Below are positions 1 through 6,176 of a stretch of 8,770 bases of DNA, piece by piece. The stretch spans positions 1-8,770 of the forward strand of contig JAOZMA010000082.1 of the NCBI GenBank assembly GCA_029934555.1, given 5' to 3'. The notes under the pieces were generated by a model that saw nothing but the letters and a program-made list of their open reading frames with translations, was not told the DNA's origin and did no database searches. The position numbers and the translations under genes were made by a program. Each line of letters opens with the position of its first letter. Position 1 is the stretch's first letter. Origin of the DNA: Acidimicrobiia bacterium. Its GTDB lineage: Bacteria > Actinomycetota > Acidimicrobiia > Spongiisociales > UBA5794.

Positions 1-129
1 CGACACCGCTGATTCGACCCCGTCCATGGCAGTTCCGACCGCGTCCACGTCGTGTCCACGCTCGGCGAGACGACTCGACAGGGACTGTCGAATGCGTTGG
101 TCGTCCTCGATGATCAGAATGGCTGCCAC
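1..129 (-). CDS. Response regulator, receiver domain N-terminus (partial, cut by window edge)
   Basis: Only the first 43 codons are inside the window, read leftward from a GTG at 129-127. The translation begins VAAILIIEDDQRIR and continues into SRLAERGHDVDAVGTA. This is the beta1 strand, acidic pocket (E8, D9, D10) and alpha1-beta2 of a CheY-like receiver domain. The phospho-accepting Asp and the output domain lie outside, so OmpR and NarL types cannot be separated. An in-frame TAA at 141-139 upstream, with no other start codon between, fixes GTG as the start. No strong Shine-Dalgarno precedes it. Role by family: phosphorylation-dependent regulation together with a sensor kinase, presumably encoded further left. 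The gene is divergent from the membrane-anchored protein at 239, so the 109-bp gap probably carries promoters for both. Confidence 0.85.
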   Translation of the reverse strand, partial: MAAILIIEDDQRIRQSLSSRLAERGHDVDAVGTAMDGVESAVS

Positions 130-200
130 ACCGCCACGTTACCGAAGATGCCCTCCGCCGGACGGAGTCCGAGGCGATTTCACGATCCCTTAACCGGACG

Positions 201-209
201 TTATCCACA
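201..209 (+). other. Solitary perfect DnaA-box match
   Basis: TTATCCACA, the consensus DnaA box, lies in the divergent spacer between the response regulator and the gene at 239. I saw no second box or AT-rich unwinding element nearby, so this is not an origin. It may be a regulatory DnaA site or chance. Confidence 0.3.
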
Positions 210-238
210 CAAATCCGATTCCGCGGCATCATGGTCAC

Positions 239-871
239 GTGAAGAGGATCGTCTACCCGCTCATCTGGCTCGCCGTAACCGTGACTGCAGTGCTCATCGC
301 GTCGGCGGCGGTGAGTAGCGTTCGCGACCAGGTCACCGACACGCCGACAGCGATACTCCCTCCCACCACCACGATCGCGATCAGCAGCATGGAACAACTT
401 GTCGCAGATCCGGTCGATCCCTCATCGGCGGCGTCGGGGTCCATCGACGAGTCGACCACTTCTACGACGACCGCTCCGACGACAACCACATCCGCACCGC
501 CCGAGACCTCGACGACGGTCCCGACAACAACCGTTCCCCCAGCTTCCGATTCTGAAGCGGAACCCATTGAGGCAGCAACGACCACGACAACCTCTGTCCC
601 GACGACGACATCGACCAGCGCTCCCACGACTGAGATCCGGTCGTACGAACTCATCGGTGGCTCCGTCTCCGTTGAGATCGGCGACGGAACCGTCCGGCTC
701 GCAGGGGCATCGCCCAAGCCCGGGTTCACGATGGAAGTCGAGAAGTCGGGTCCCGAAAAGGTGGAAGTCGAGTTCCACAACGACGACCGTGAGTCGCACT
801 TCTCGGCGAAGTTCGAAGATGGGCACTTCGAGCCGTCGATCAGTGAGAGCGACGAAGAGAGCGACGACTAG
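239..871 (+). CDS. Membrane-anchored Thr/Pro/Ser-rich protein of unknown function
   Basis: This 210-residue protein is not recognised as a named family. Residues about 5-26 (YPLIWLAVTVTAVLIASAAV) form one hydrophobic helix after MKR, a signal anchor or uncleaved signal peptide that puts the rest outside the membrane. Residues about 34-131 are a low-complexity Thr/Pro/Ser linker rich in TTTT and PTTT, likely extended and possibly glycosylated. Residues about 133-200 form a small, probably all-beta domain beginning YELIGGSVSVEIGDG and containing PGFTMEVE and VEVEFHNDD. The tail (SESDEESDD) is strongly acidic. The start is GTG 239; the nearby ATG at 231 runs straight into a TGA that overlaps this GTG. 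No strong Shine-Dalgarno is visible. It lies beside a response regulator and converges on a sigma/anti-sigma operon, which suggests an envelope role, but nothing shows the function. Confidence 0.75.
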   Translation: MKRIVYPLIWLAVTVTAVLIASAAVSSVRDQVTDTPTAILPPTTTIAISSMEQLVADPVDPSSAASGSIDESTTSTTTAPTTTTSAPPETSTTVPTTTVPPASDSEAEPIEAATTTTTSVPTTTSTSAPTTEIRSYELIGGSVSVEIGDGTVRLAGASPKPGFTMEVEKSGPEKVEVEFHNDDRESHFSAKFEDGHFEPSISESDEESDD

Positions 872-881
872 CTAGCCGTCG
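862..881. terminator. Imperfect dyad at convergent gene ends, possible bidirectional terminator
   Basis: A 20-bp near-palindrome centred on TAGCTA overlaps the stop codon (869-871) of the Thr-rich gene and reaches close to the anti-sigma stop (891-889). The arms CGACGAC and GCCGTCG differ at one position. The convergent arrangement with only 17 bp between stop codons suggests a shared terminator. There is no T-run on either side, so this is weak. Confidence 0.25.
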
Positions 882-888
882 GCAGCGA

Positions 889-1116
889 TCAGGAAAGACC
901 GAGCGAGCGGCGGATCCGTTCCTTGGACTCTGGTGGCAGTTCGAGTCGACCGTGATCGCTCGCCAGCGTCCGCACTCCCTCGAGTTCGTCAACGGTGAGA
1001 CGGCACGATGCACACGTGGCGAGGTGGTCGATCGCGGCATCTGACTGCTCTCTCGACAGGTCCCCATCGAAGAAGTCGGGCAGCAGACCAGCGAGTTGAT
1101 CGCAATTGACCTTCAT
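889..1116 (-). CDS. Zinc-binding (ZAS-type) anti-sigma factor
   Basis: A 75-residue soluble protein with no membrane segment. It carries the zinc-associated anti-sigma motif H31-x3-C35-x2-C38 (HLATCASC) preceded by C5. The spacing C5-H31 is 26 residues, the same as I recall between the zinc ligands C11 and H37 of Streptomyces RsrA. By family it would bind and hold the ECF sigma factor encoded just upstream, and release it when zinc or thiol chemistry changes. The ATG (1116-1114) overlaps the sigma stop TGA (1115-1113) as ATGA, so the two are probably translationally coupled and made in matched amounts. The C-terminal half (ELPPESKERIRRSLGLS) is short and charged. Thiol-based sensing is inference. 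It could instead sense something else, or act through a partner, since it has no transmembrane sensor domain. Confidence 0.85.
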   Translation of the reverse strand: MKVNCDQLAGLLPDFFDGDLSREQSDAAIDHLATCASCRLTVDELEGVRTLASDHGRLELPPESKERIRRSLGLS

Positions 1117-1634
1117 GTCAGGTACTCCTCCAATTGTCTTCGCATGGATTCTCGTGCACGGGCAAGCCGCATCTTCACGGCCGACGCTGAGATCTCCAGG
1201 ACAGCAGCGACTTCCGTCGTGGAGAGACCCTCCACGTCACGCAAAACGAATGCCGCACGCACCGACTCGGACAACGAGTTGATCGCCTCGTCGAGTCGGG
1301 CGACGAGTTCCCCTGCCAGCACCTGTTCCTCCACGCTCTCGGTCGGGCGGTCGATCTCGGCGGCAACAGCGACGGGATCCAGCGGGTCCTCGCGCCGACG
1401 CCGCGTCACGGCGACCGCCTCGCGGTATCCGATTCGGTAGATCCAGGCTGCGATCGGCCCATCGCCGCGGTAGCTCACGAGTGACCGGATCACTTTGATG
1501 AACGTCTCCTGGACGACGTCCTCGGCGAGATGTCGATCCCGGGTGATTCGATACGCCAGCGTGTAGACACCGTCCGCGAACGTGTCGAAAAGCCAGTCTG
1601 GTTCGGGGTTTTGCACGCTTCTTTGACTCATCAC
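1113..1634 (-). CDS. ECF-family RNA polymerase sigma factor
   Basis: A 173-residue protein with the two-domain build of group IV (ECF) sigma factors. Region 2 spans about residues 14-79 (YTLAYRITRDRHLAEDVVQETF, then the -10 recognising helix with AAWIYRIGYREAV). A linker spans about 80-110. Region 4 spans about 111-168, with the helix-turn-helix LSTTEVAAVLEISASAVKMRLARARESM for -35 contact. No sigma-1.1 or sigma-3 domain is present. The start is ambiguous between GTG 1634-1632 and the adjacent ATG 1631-1629; neither has a clear Shine-Dalgarno. A 29-bp dyad lies just upstream, between the thioredoxin stop and this start. The anti-sigma gene follows with a 4-bp overlap. The target promoters and the inducing signal cannot be read from the sequence; the neighbours point to redox or envelope stress. 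Confidence 0.92.
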   Translation of the reverse strand: MMSQRSVQNPEPDWLFDTFADGVYTLAYRITRDRHLAEDVVQETFIKVIRSLVSYRGDGPIAAWIYRIGYREAVAVTRRRREDPLDPVAVAAEIDRPTESVEEQVLAGELVARLDEAINSLSESVRAAFVLRDVEGLSTTEVAAVLEISASAVKMRLARARESMRRQLEEYLT

Positions 1635-1639
1635 GACGC

Positions 1640-1668
1640 AACGGTACCCGACCTGGTCGGGTGTCGTT
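1640..1668. promoter_or_regulatory. 29-bp dyad between thioredoxin and sigma genes (operator or terminator)
   Basis: A perfect 8-bp inverted repeat, ACCCGACC (1646-1653) and GGTCGGGT (1655-1662) around a single T, is flanked by four further paired bases on each side (AACG/CGTT) after two mismatched positions. It fills the whole gap between the thioredoxin stop (1670-1668) and the sigma start region (1634). The one-base centre favours a DNA operator for a dimeric regulator. A GC-rich terminator without a T-run remains possible. Confidence 0.5.
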
Positions 1669-2102
1669 CATCGGCGGATCTTGTCCCAGAATGCGAACAC
1701 GAGTGCAGCAGCAGCGAGGATCCACAGCACCCAGACGCCGGTCCAGAGCGCGAAGCCTGCGAATCCGACGGCAACGCCGATTCGCAGGCCCCGGTCGACG
1801 TTCGAGATACCCGATTCCAGAACTTCCCCGGTCTCGGCAGACTCGAATACTCGCCGCAACGCTCCCGGTGTCCGGGCGCCGACCACCCGCGTGACCTCTT
1901 CGCCGTCCGAGACCGCGATGGTCGTCGGCACCGCCATCACCTTGTACTTCTGGGCCAACGCACGGTTGTCGGCCGTGTTCACCTTCTGGAGCGGCACACG
2001 ACCATCGAACTTCTCTCCCGCCTCGTCGATAAACGGGGCCATCGTCTTACAGACGGGGCAGTTGGTTCCGTAGAAGTAGAGCACTTCGGATTTGGTCTTC
2101 AC
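1668..2102 (-). CDS. Thioredoxin-fold protein with C-terminal DUF2892-like membrane tail
   Basis: A 144-residue protein. Residues about 5-97 are a thioredoxin domain: beta strand VLYFYG, active site C15-P16-V17-C18, and the cis-proline loop AVPTT with P59. The CPVC motif replaces the CGPC of classical thioredoxins. Residues about 100-144 start SNVDRGLRIGVAVGF and contain one or two hydrophobic helices (about 105-137), ending in WDKIRR. The NVDRGLRI start resembles the DUF2892 membrane family, so the domain would be tethered to the membrane, with no signal peptide and the active site on the cytoplasmic side. The start is GTG 2102-2100, with GGAG about 10 nt upstream. The free-standing DUF2892 gene lies 33 bp upstream. 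Likely role: thiol-disulfide exchange. The partner and direction are unknown. Confidence 0.8.
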   Translation of the reverse strand: MKTKSEVLYFYGTNCPVCKTMAPFIDEAGEKFDGRVPLQKVNTADNRALAQKYKVMAVPTTIAVSDGEEVTRVVGARTPGALRRVFESAETGEVLESGISNVDRGLRIGVAVGFAGFALWTGVWVLWILAAAALVFAFWDKIRR

Positions 2103-2135
2103 GATCGTATCGCTCCAGGTAGAAAGGGCTTCTGA

Positions 2136-2345
2136 TCAGCTACCGGCATCGCCGCCGTTCGTGCGGAGGTGCAACACAGCGTAGATCGGGCACCAGCCCA
2201 TGATCCCCGTAGCGAGGAAGACACCACCGACCGCGGCGGCAACCCATCCCCATGGTGACGCGATCACGCCGCCGAGACCGAGTCCGATCAACACGACGCC
2301 GCCAACCACCCGAGCAATGCGATCCCAGCTTGCTTCATTCTTCAT
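2136..2345 (-). CDS. DUF2892 family small membrane protein
   Basis: A 69-residue protein with two hydrophobic helices, about 12-30 and 33-50. It ends in the family hallmark GWCPIYAVL (C52), followed by a short polar tail. The family, seen in the membrane part of YgaP and in many small proteins, often accompanies rhodanese or thioredoxin domains. Its biochemical role is not established. The start is ATG 2345-2343, with a strong GGAGG (2352-2356) six bases upstream. It is the first gene of the minus-strand cluster DUF2892, thioredoxin-DUF2892, sigma, anti-sigma. The presence of a DUF2892-like segment in both adjacent proteins suggests they pair in the membrane; that is inference. Confidence 0.82.
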   Translation of the reverse strand: MKNEASWDRIARVVGGVVLIGLGLGGVIASPWGWVAAAVGGVFLATGIMGWCPIYAVLHLRTNGGDAGS

Positions 2346-2351
2346 TGTGAA

Positions 2352-2356
2352 CCTCC
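2352..2356 (-). promoter_or_regulatory. Strong ribosome binding site for DUF2892 gene
   Basis: On the minus strand, GGAGG lies six bases before the ATG at 2345. It is one of the few canonical Shine-Dalgarno sequences in this window and confirms the start. Confidence 0.75.
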
Positions 2357-2376
2357 AAGTTCTGTTTCGTGGGGTA

Positions 2377-2402
2377 TGACGCGGTGAAGAACGAATTGGT
2401 CA
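2377..2402 (-). promoter_or_regulatory. Candidate ECF-type promoter for the DUF2892/thioredoxin genes
   Basis: On the minus strand, TGACC (2402-2398) and CGTCA (2381-2377) are 16 bp apart, 32 bp ahead of the start codon. This resembles the -35/-10 layout of ECF sigma promoters, so the cluster could be autoregulated by the sigma factor it encodes. It is one motif in one place and is only a suggestion. Confidence 0.2.
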
Positions 2403-2414
2403 CATGGATTCTTG

Positions 2415-2440
2415 AAGTACTCCGTAATCCGTAGTCCGTA
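2415..2440 (-). repeat. TACGGAN heptamer array, inverted copy
   Basis: Read on the minus strand, this is TACGGAC, TACGGAT, TACGGAG and a final TAC: three 7-bp units differing only at the last base. It is the inverted partner of the array at 2484-2513, with 24 of 26 positions able to pair across a 47-bp loop. Confidence 0.85.
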
Positions 2441-2483
2441 TAGGACGTCTGCGAATTCACCTTGGCTTGACGAAGGTCTTCTC

Positions 2484-2513
2484 GGAGTACGGACTACGGA
2501 GTACGGACTACTT
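2484..2513 (+). repeat. TACGGAN heptamer array overlapping an ABC gene stop codon
   Basis: This holds a partial unit (GGAG), then TACGGAC, TACGGAG, TACGGAC and a final TAC (2488-2511). The TAG stop of the ABC gene (2510-2508, minus strand) lies inside the last full unit and its trailing TAC, so the repeat forms the end of the gene. Confidence 0.85.
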
Positions 2514-4265
2514 GTCCGCCACTGAGCCTTCCCAGTCCCGGTGCAGGTTTGCGTACACCCCGCCTGCTTCCACTAGTTCACGATGGGTGCCGCGTTCGAC
2601 GAGGCGGCCGGCGTCGAAAACCAGGACGGTATCGGATGCTTCTGCCGTTGAGAGTCGGTGCGCAACCGTGATCGACGTGCGACCCGATGTGAGACGTTCG
2701 ATCGCCCGGCGAATCTGAACCTCGAGCGCAGGATCGACCGCTGACGTCGCCTCGTCCAGAACAAGAAGATCCGGATTGGCGATCCACGCCCTCACGATGG
2801 CGACGAGTTGCCTCTCGCCGGCAGACAGATTGCTCCCCCGCTCGCCAACCCGGGTATCGACGCCGTCCGGGAGGGCATCGACCCATTCGAGAAGACCGAG
2901 ATCGGCGATCGCGGCACGAACCGCATCATCACTGGCGTCCGGTTTGCCGTACCGAACGTTGTCCGCGATCGTGCCTTCGAACAGGAACCCCTCTTGGGGC
3001 ACGTACGCCACTCTGGAGCGCAGGGAATCGAACCTCACTTCGTCGAGCCGTACGCCTGCGATAGCGACCGTTCCGTCGGCGGGATCCAGAAGTCGAGTTG
3101 CGAGCTTCGCGAACGTGGTCTTCCCCGAACCGGTCTCGCCGACGACGGCGACCCGCTCCCCCGCCGCGATCGGAACGGTGACGTCTTTCAGCACGTCACC
3201 GCCAGTCGGGTAACGGAATCGGACGTTCTCGAACTGCACGTCGAGAGCGCGATCGGGCAACGAGACGCCACCGATTGGATCTGCCACTTCGATCGGCGTG
3301 TCGAGGAGATCGATCACCTTGCGAAGGCCGGCGCCTGCCGACTGTGCCTGGTTGATCGTCTCGACGAGCATCTGGACCGGTTCGACGAGAAGTGTTACGA
3401 GGAACAGGAAGGCGACAAGGGTCCCAGCGCTGAGTCCCCACGACACGCCGAAGATCACACCGACGGCGATGACCGACGCTGTGATGACGCCGGCGAAGAG
3501 CTCGGCCGATGAGAACAGGACGGCGGCAAGAGCTCCCGCTCCGTATTCAGCCTGGTACTGGCGATCGAGCGCCGTGCTGACCTTCCCCATCACCGCCGCC
3601 TCCATGCCGAACGCCCGCACCGTCGGAAGACCTGCGGTGGCCTCGCCTACGACGGAGAGCGAGTCGGCGACACGCTCCCGGACCTTGTCGTGGGCACGGC
3701 GCAGGATCCCCTGGAACCAGAGAAGCATCACCGAGTAGATGATCACGCCGATGGTGATCATCAGGGCGAGCCGCCATTCATACACCAGCATCAGCGCCAC
3801 TGCGAGAAGGATCTGCGCCGCCCCGAGGATCATGCCGACGCCGCCCCACTCCATGAACTGCTGCATCGTTTCGATGTCCGAGGTAACCCGGCTGACGAGA
3901 GCCCCGCGGCGCTCTGATTGAACGTGGAGCATCGAGAGCTTGTGGAGATAGCCGAATGTGGTGACGCGAAGATCGGTGAGTCCAGTGACCGATGACCGGG
4001 CGAGGCGGGCGAGCGACACCCGCCGGGCCCACATCGCGATCGCAACGGCGACAAGGGCGAGGAGCCCCGATGTGACCACCGAACTGGTGTTCACCTGTTC
4101 GGTCGAAAGCAACACCGAGTCGATGATCCGCTGCACGGTGATCGGCACCACGAGTTGCAGCGCCGTTCCGAACACGGCGAGGGCGAGCGTCAACCAGAGC
4201 CCCTTGGACAACGCGGGAGCGATCTGGAACGCGCGGCGGAGGACGTGGCCGGTCGAATCGCTCAC
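2508..4265 (-). CDS. Heterodimeric ABC exporter half-transporter, subunit with intact catalytic residues
   Basis: A 585-residue fused membrane and ATPase half-transporter, normal in length for ABC exporters. Residues about 20-310 are the six-helix exporter domain. Residues about 343-580 are the nucleotide-binding domain: Walker A GETGSGKTT (376-384), Q-loop Q424, signature LSAGE (480-484), Walker B LLVLDE with D504 and catalytic E505, and H-loop H536. The signature departs from LSGGQ, while the catalytic Glu and His are intact. This is the expected partner for the degenerate subunit encoded just upstream: its Walker sites pair with that protein's LSGGQ in the active site. The start is GTG 4265-4263, overlapping the upstream stop by four bases. 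Likely role: export of a lipid, drug or peptide from the cytoplasmic membrane. The substrate is not readable. The stop codon lies in a heptamer repeat. Confidence 0.93.
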   Translation of the reverse strand: MSDSTGHVLRRAFQIAPALSKGLWLTLALAVFGTALQLVVPITVQRIIDSVLLSTEQVNTSSVVTSGLLALVAVAIAMWARRVSLARLARSSVTGLTDLRVTTFGYLHKLSMLHVQSERRGALVSRVTSDIETMQQFMEWGGVGMILGAAQILLAVALMLVYEWRLALMITIGVIIYSVMLLWFQGILRRAHDKVRERVADSLSVVGEATAGLPTVRAFGMEAAVMGKVSTALDRQYQAEYGAGALAAVLFSSAELFAGVITASVIAVGVIFGVSWGLSAGTLVAFLFLVTLLVEPVQMLVETINQAQSAGAGLRKVIDLLDTPIEVADPIGGVSLPDRALDVQFENVRFRYPTGGDVLKDVTVPIAAGERVAVVGETGSGKTTFAKLATRLLDPADGTVAIAGVRLDEVRFDSLRSRVAYVPQEGFLFEGTIADNVRYGKPDASDDAVRAAIADLGLLEWVDALPDGVDTRVGERGSNLSAGERQLVAIVRAWIANPDLLVLDEATSAVDPALEVQIRRAIERLTSGRTSITVAHRLSTAEASDTVLVFDAGRLVERGTHRELVEAGGVYANLHRDWEGSVADK

Positions 4266-6082
4266 GACTGTCCCTCCTCTTCTTCGCGCCGGACCGCGTC
4301 TTCTTCGTATGCGCGGAGGAGTCGCTCATAACCGGGTTGTGTCGCGAGGAGATCCTCGTGACTGCCGTGGGCGACAACCCTGCCTTCGTCCATGAAGACG
4401 ACCTCGTCGGTCAGCATGATCGAGGATCGGCGGTAGGCGACGATGACGATTGTCGATGGCAGCTCCGCGCCCTGGAGCCCACGCAGGATCTCGGTCTCAA
4501 CAGACGGGTCGACCGCCGATGTGGCGTCGTCGAGTACAAGCACCCTGGGTCGACGCAGAAGCGCCCGGGCAAGAGCGACGCGCTGTCGCTGTCCACCGCT
4601 GAGCGTCGCTCCACGCTCCCCTATCTGGGTGTCATAACCGGCCGGCAGTTCGGTGATGAATCGCTCGACACCGGCGAGTCGCATGGCTCGAAGGACGTCT
4701 TCGTCGGCAACGCCCGACCCGAGAGTCACGTTGCCCCACACCGTGTCGTCGAAGAGGAACGATTCCTGAGAGACGTACGCGACCTCGAGAGCGAGTTCGG
4801 ATCGGGCGAACTCGCGGAGGTCACGTCCATCGATGTGGATCGCTCCGTCGCTCGGGTCCCAGAGGCGGGCCAGGAGCATCGTCAGCGTTGACTTGCCCGA
4901 TGCCGTGGGTCCGACGATGGCGACGGTGCGCCCCGCGGGAATGTCGAACTGGACATCGGTCAGGACCGGCTCCCCGTCCGCGTACGAGAACTGCACGTCC
5001 TTCGACTCGAGACCGGCCCCGTCCACCATCGGACGGGCGTCGAGCGATCCATGATCGATCGTCTCGTCGGCGTCGAGGATCTCCTGAACCCTGGTCCAGG
5101 CGGCCTGGCTGTGTGCCATCTCGAAGATGACGAAACCGATGAGTTGAAGAGGGAATGCCATGAGCGTGATCAGGTAGGCGACGGTCACCAGCTGGCCCGC
5201 CGACATGGCACCGTCCCCGACCAGGATCGCCCCGGCGACGAGAATGACGATGTTGATCGCTGCCGGAAGCGATTCAACGATCGCACGGAAGTTCGCGAAT
5301 CGAACGCCGATGTCGATGAGTCGGGTTTGGAGGATCTCAGATGCGGCCCGGAATCGTTCAGTCTCTTCCGCCTCGCGTCCAAGCGCTTTGACGGTGAGCG
5401 CACCGTCGATGCTCTCGTGGGCGATCTCACTGACCGTTCCGCGTTCGTACTGTGCGGCTTCGAAGTCGGTGAACAGCGAGAACGCCCCTCTGATGTCGAT
5501 GGACACGAGAACCGAAAGGCCGATGAGAGCGATGACGCCGAGGATCCAATGCGTCGCGAAGACGAGCACGATGGTTCCGATCAGAAGCAACGACGCACCG
5601 GTCGCATATGGCAGCGGGGCGAGTACGAAGGTCCCCGTCTGGGTGTCGATTTCGCTGACCGACAGCAGGTCGCCGGTGGAGCGTCGATCGTGCCATGCCA
5701 GCTGAAGTCGCAACTGATGCTCGATGAGCTTCTCGCGGGCGTCGGCACGTGTACGGAACTGGAGTGCGCTCGCCGCGGTTCTGCGGAGTGTGATCCCTAC
5801 TGCTTTCCACAGTGCCACCGCCATGACAGCGAGGACGGAGAGGGTCACCTTGTTCCCTATCTCCTCACCGCCGTCGAGGACGGGGATGATCACGAGATCG
5901 GTGACACGTCCAACCACGACGGCCGAAGCCAGGATCGCAGACACGAACAGTGCTGCTCCGAAGACCGCAAGAGCGAACGACCATGGGTGCCACCGGACGA
6001 ACTGCCGGATCAGCCGCATCCCACCGGAGAACACCTCCCCGAGACGGGGCGCGTCGGCGTCGTGTCGGGTGGAAGCGGTCAT
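4262..6082 (-). CDS. Heterodimeric ABC exporter half-transporter, subunit with degenerate ATP site
   Basis: A 606-residue fused half-transporter. The exporter membrane domain spans about 30-325 and the ATPase domain about 360-600. Motifs: Walker A GPTASGKST (391-399), Q-loop Q439, canonical signature LSGGQ (494-498), Walker B VLVLDD with D518 and Asp at 519 where the catalytic Glu normally stands, and Tyr550 in place of the H-loop His (VAYRRSS for VAHRLST). Both changes disable or slow hydrolysis at its own Walker site, as in exporters of the TM287/288, BmrCD or LmrCD kind. It is the first gene of the operon and overlaps the partner by GTGA (4265-4262), indicating coupled synthesis. The start is ATG 6082; an in-frame TGA lies shortly upstream and no Shine-Dalgarno is visible, so a leaderless or weak start is possible. 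The C-terminus is acidic (EEDAVRREEEEG). Confidence 0.93.
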   Translation of the reverse strand: MTASTRHDADAPRLGEVFSGGMRLIRQFVRWHPWSFALAVFGAALFVSAILASAVVVGRVTDLVIIPVLDGGEEIGNKVTLSVLAVMAVALWKAVGITLRRTAASALQFRTRADAREKLIEHQLRLQLAWHDRRSTGDLLSVSEIDTQTGTFVLAPLPYATGASLLLIGTIVLVFATHWILGVIALIGLSVLVSIDIRGAFSLFTDFEAAQYERGTVSEIAHESIDGALTVKALGREAEETERFRAASEILQTRLIDIGVRFANFRAIVESLPAAINIVILVAGAILVGDGAMSAGQLVTVAYLITLMAFPLQLIGFVIFEMAHSQAAWTRVQEILDADETIDHGSLDARPMVDGAGLESKDVQFSYADGEPVLTDVQFDIPAGRTVAIVGPTASGKSTLTMLLARLWDPSDGAIHIDGRDLREFARSELALEVAYVSQESFLFDDTVWGNVTLGSGVADEDVLRAMRLAGVERFITELPAGYDTQIGERGATLSGGQRQRVALARALLRRPRVLVLDDATSAVDPSVETEILRGLQGAELPSTIVIVAYRRSSIMLTDEVVFMDEGRVVAHGSHEDLLATQPGYERLLRAYEEDAVRREEEEGQS

Positions 6083-6103
6083 GGGAGGAATGGTAGGTGT
6101 CGG

Positions 6104-6119
6104 AGTAGATCAGTAGATC
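6104..6119. repeat. Tandem octamer AGTAGATC x2
   Basis: Two perfect back-to-back copies of an 8-bp unit lie 22 bp ahead of the ABC operon start. The location suits a regulator's paired binding sites or part of the promoter for the minus-strand operon. Chance duplication is also possible. Confidence 0.45.
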
Positions 6120-6131
6120 AGAAGGGAGAGC

Positions 6132-6159
6132 CACGAGCCATGAGCTGCGAGCTGCGATC
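6132..6159 (+). repeat. GAGC-type heptamer array (four units)
   Basis: Four consecutive 7-bp units: CACGAGC, CATGAGC, TGCGAGC and TGCGATC. The same type recurs at 8647-8660, and the 17-bp stretches 6129-6145 and 8644-8660 agree at 15 positions. It lies in the divergent spacer between the ABC operon and the glycyl radical enzyme gene. Confidence 0.7.
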
Positions 6160-6176
6160 AAGACTGCCCGATCGAA

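Larger units (their letters stand above)
2415..2513. terminator. Large inverted repeat between ABC operon and DUF2892 gene
   Basis: The two heptamer arrays (2415-2440 and 2488-2513) form a 26-bp stem with two mismatches and a 47-bp loop. It starts at the 3' end of the ABC operon and precedes the DUF2892 gene on the same strand. It may act as a transcription end or a 3'-end stabilising hairpin. There is no T-run, and the repeat nature may be the real explanation. Confidence 0.35.

Noticed and set aside
253..780. Minus-strand open frame with Val-rich repeats opposite the Thr-rich gene
   Set aside because: The valine runs are simply the complement of threonine codons in the linker. The plus frame has a signal anchor and a sensible domain order.
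2415..2513. Inverted repeat considered as ends of an insertion sequence
   Set aside because: The enclosed segment is only 47 bp, no transposase frame is present, and the stem consists of tandem heptamers.
2808..3512. Plus-strand open frame of 234 codons opposite the ABC ATPase domain
   Set aside because: It is antisense to the Walker and signature region of a clear ABC gene, with no independent evidence.
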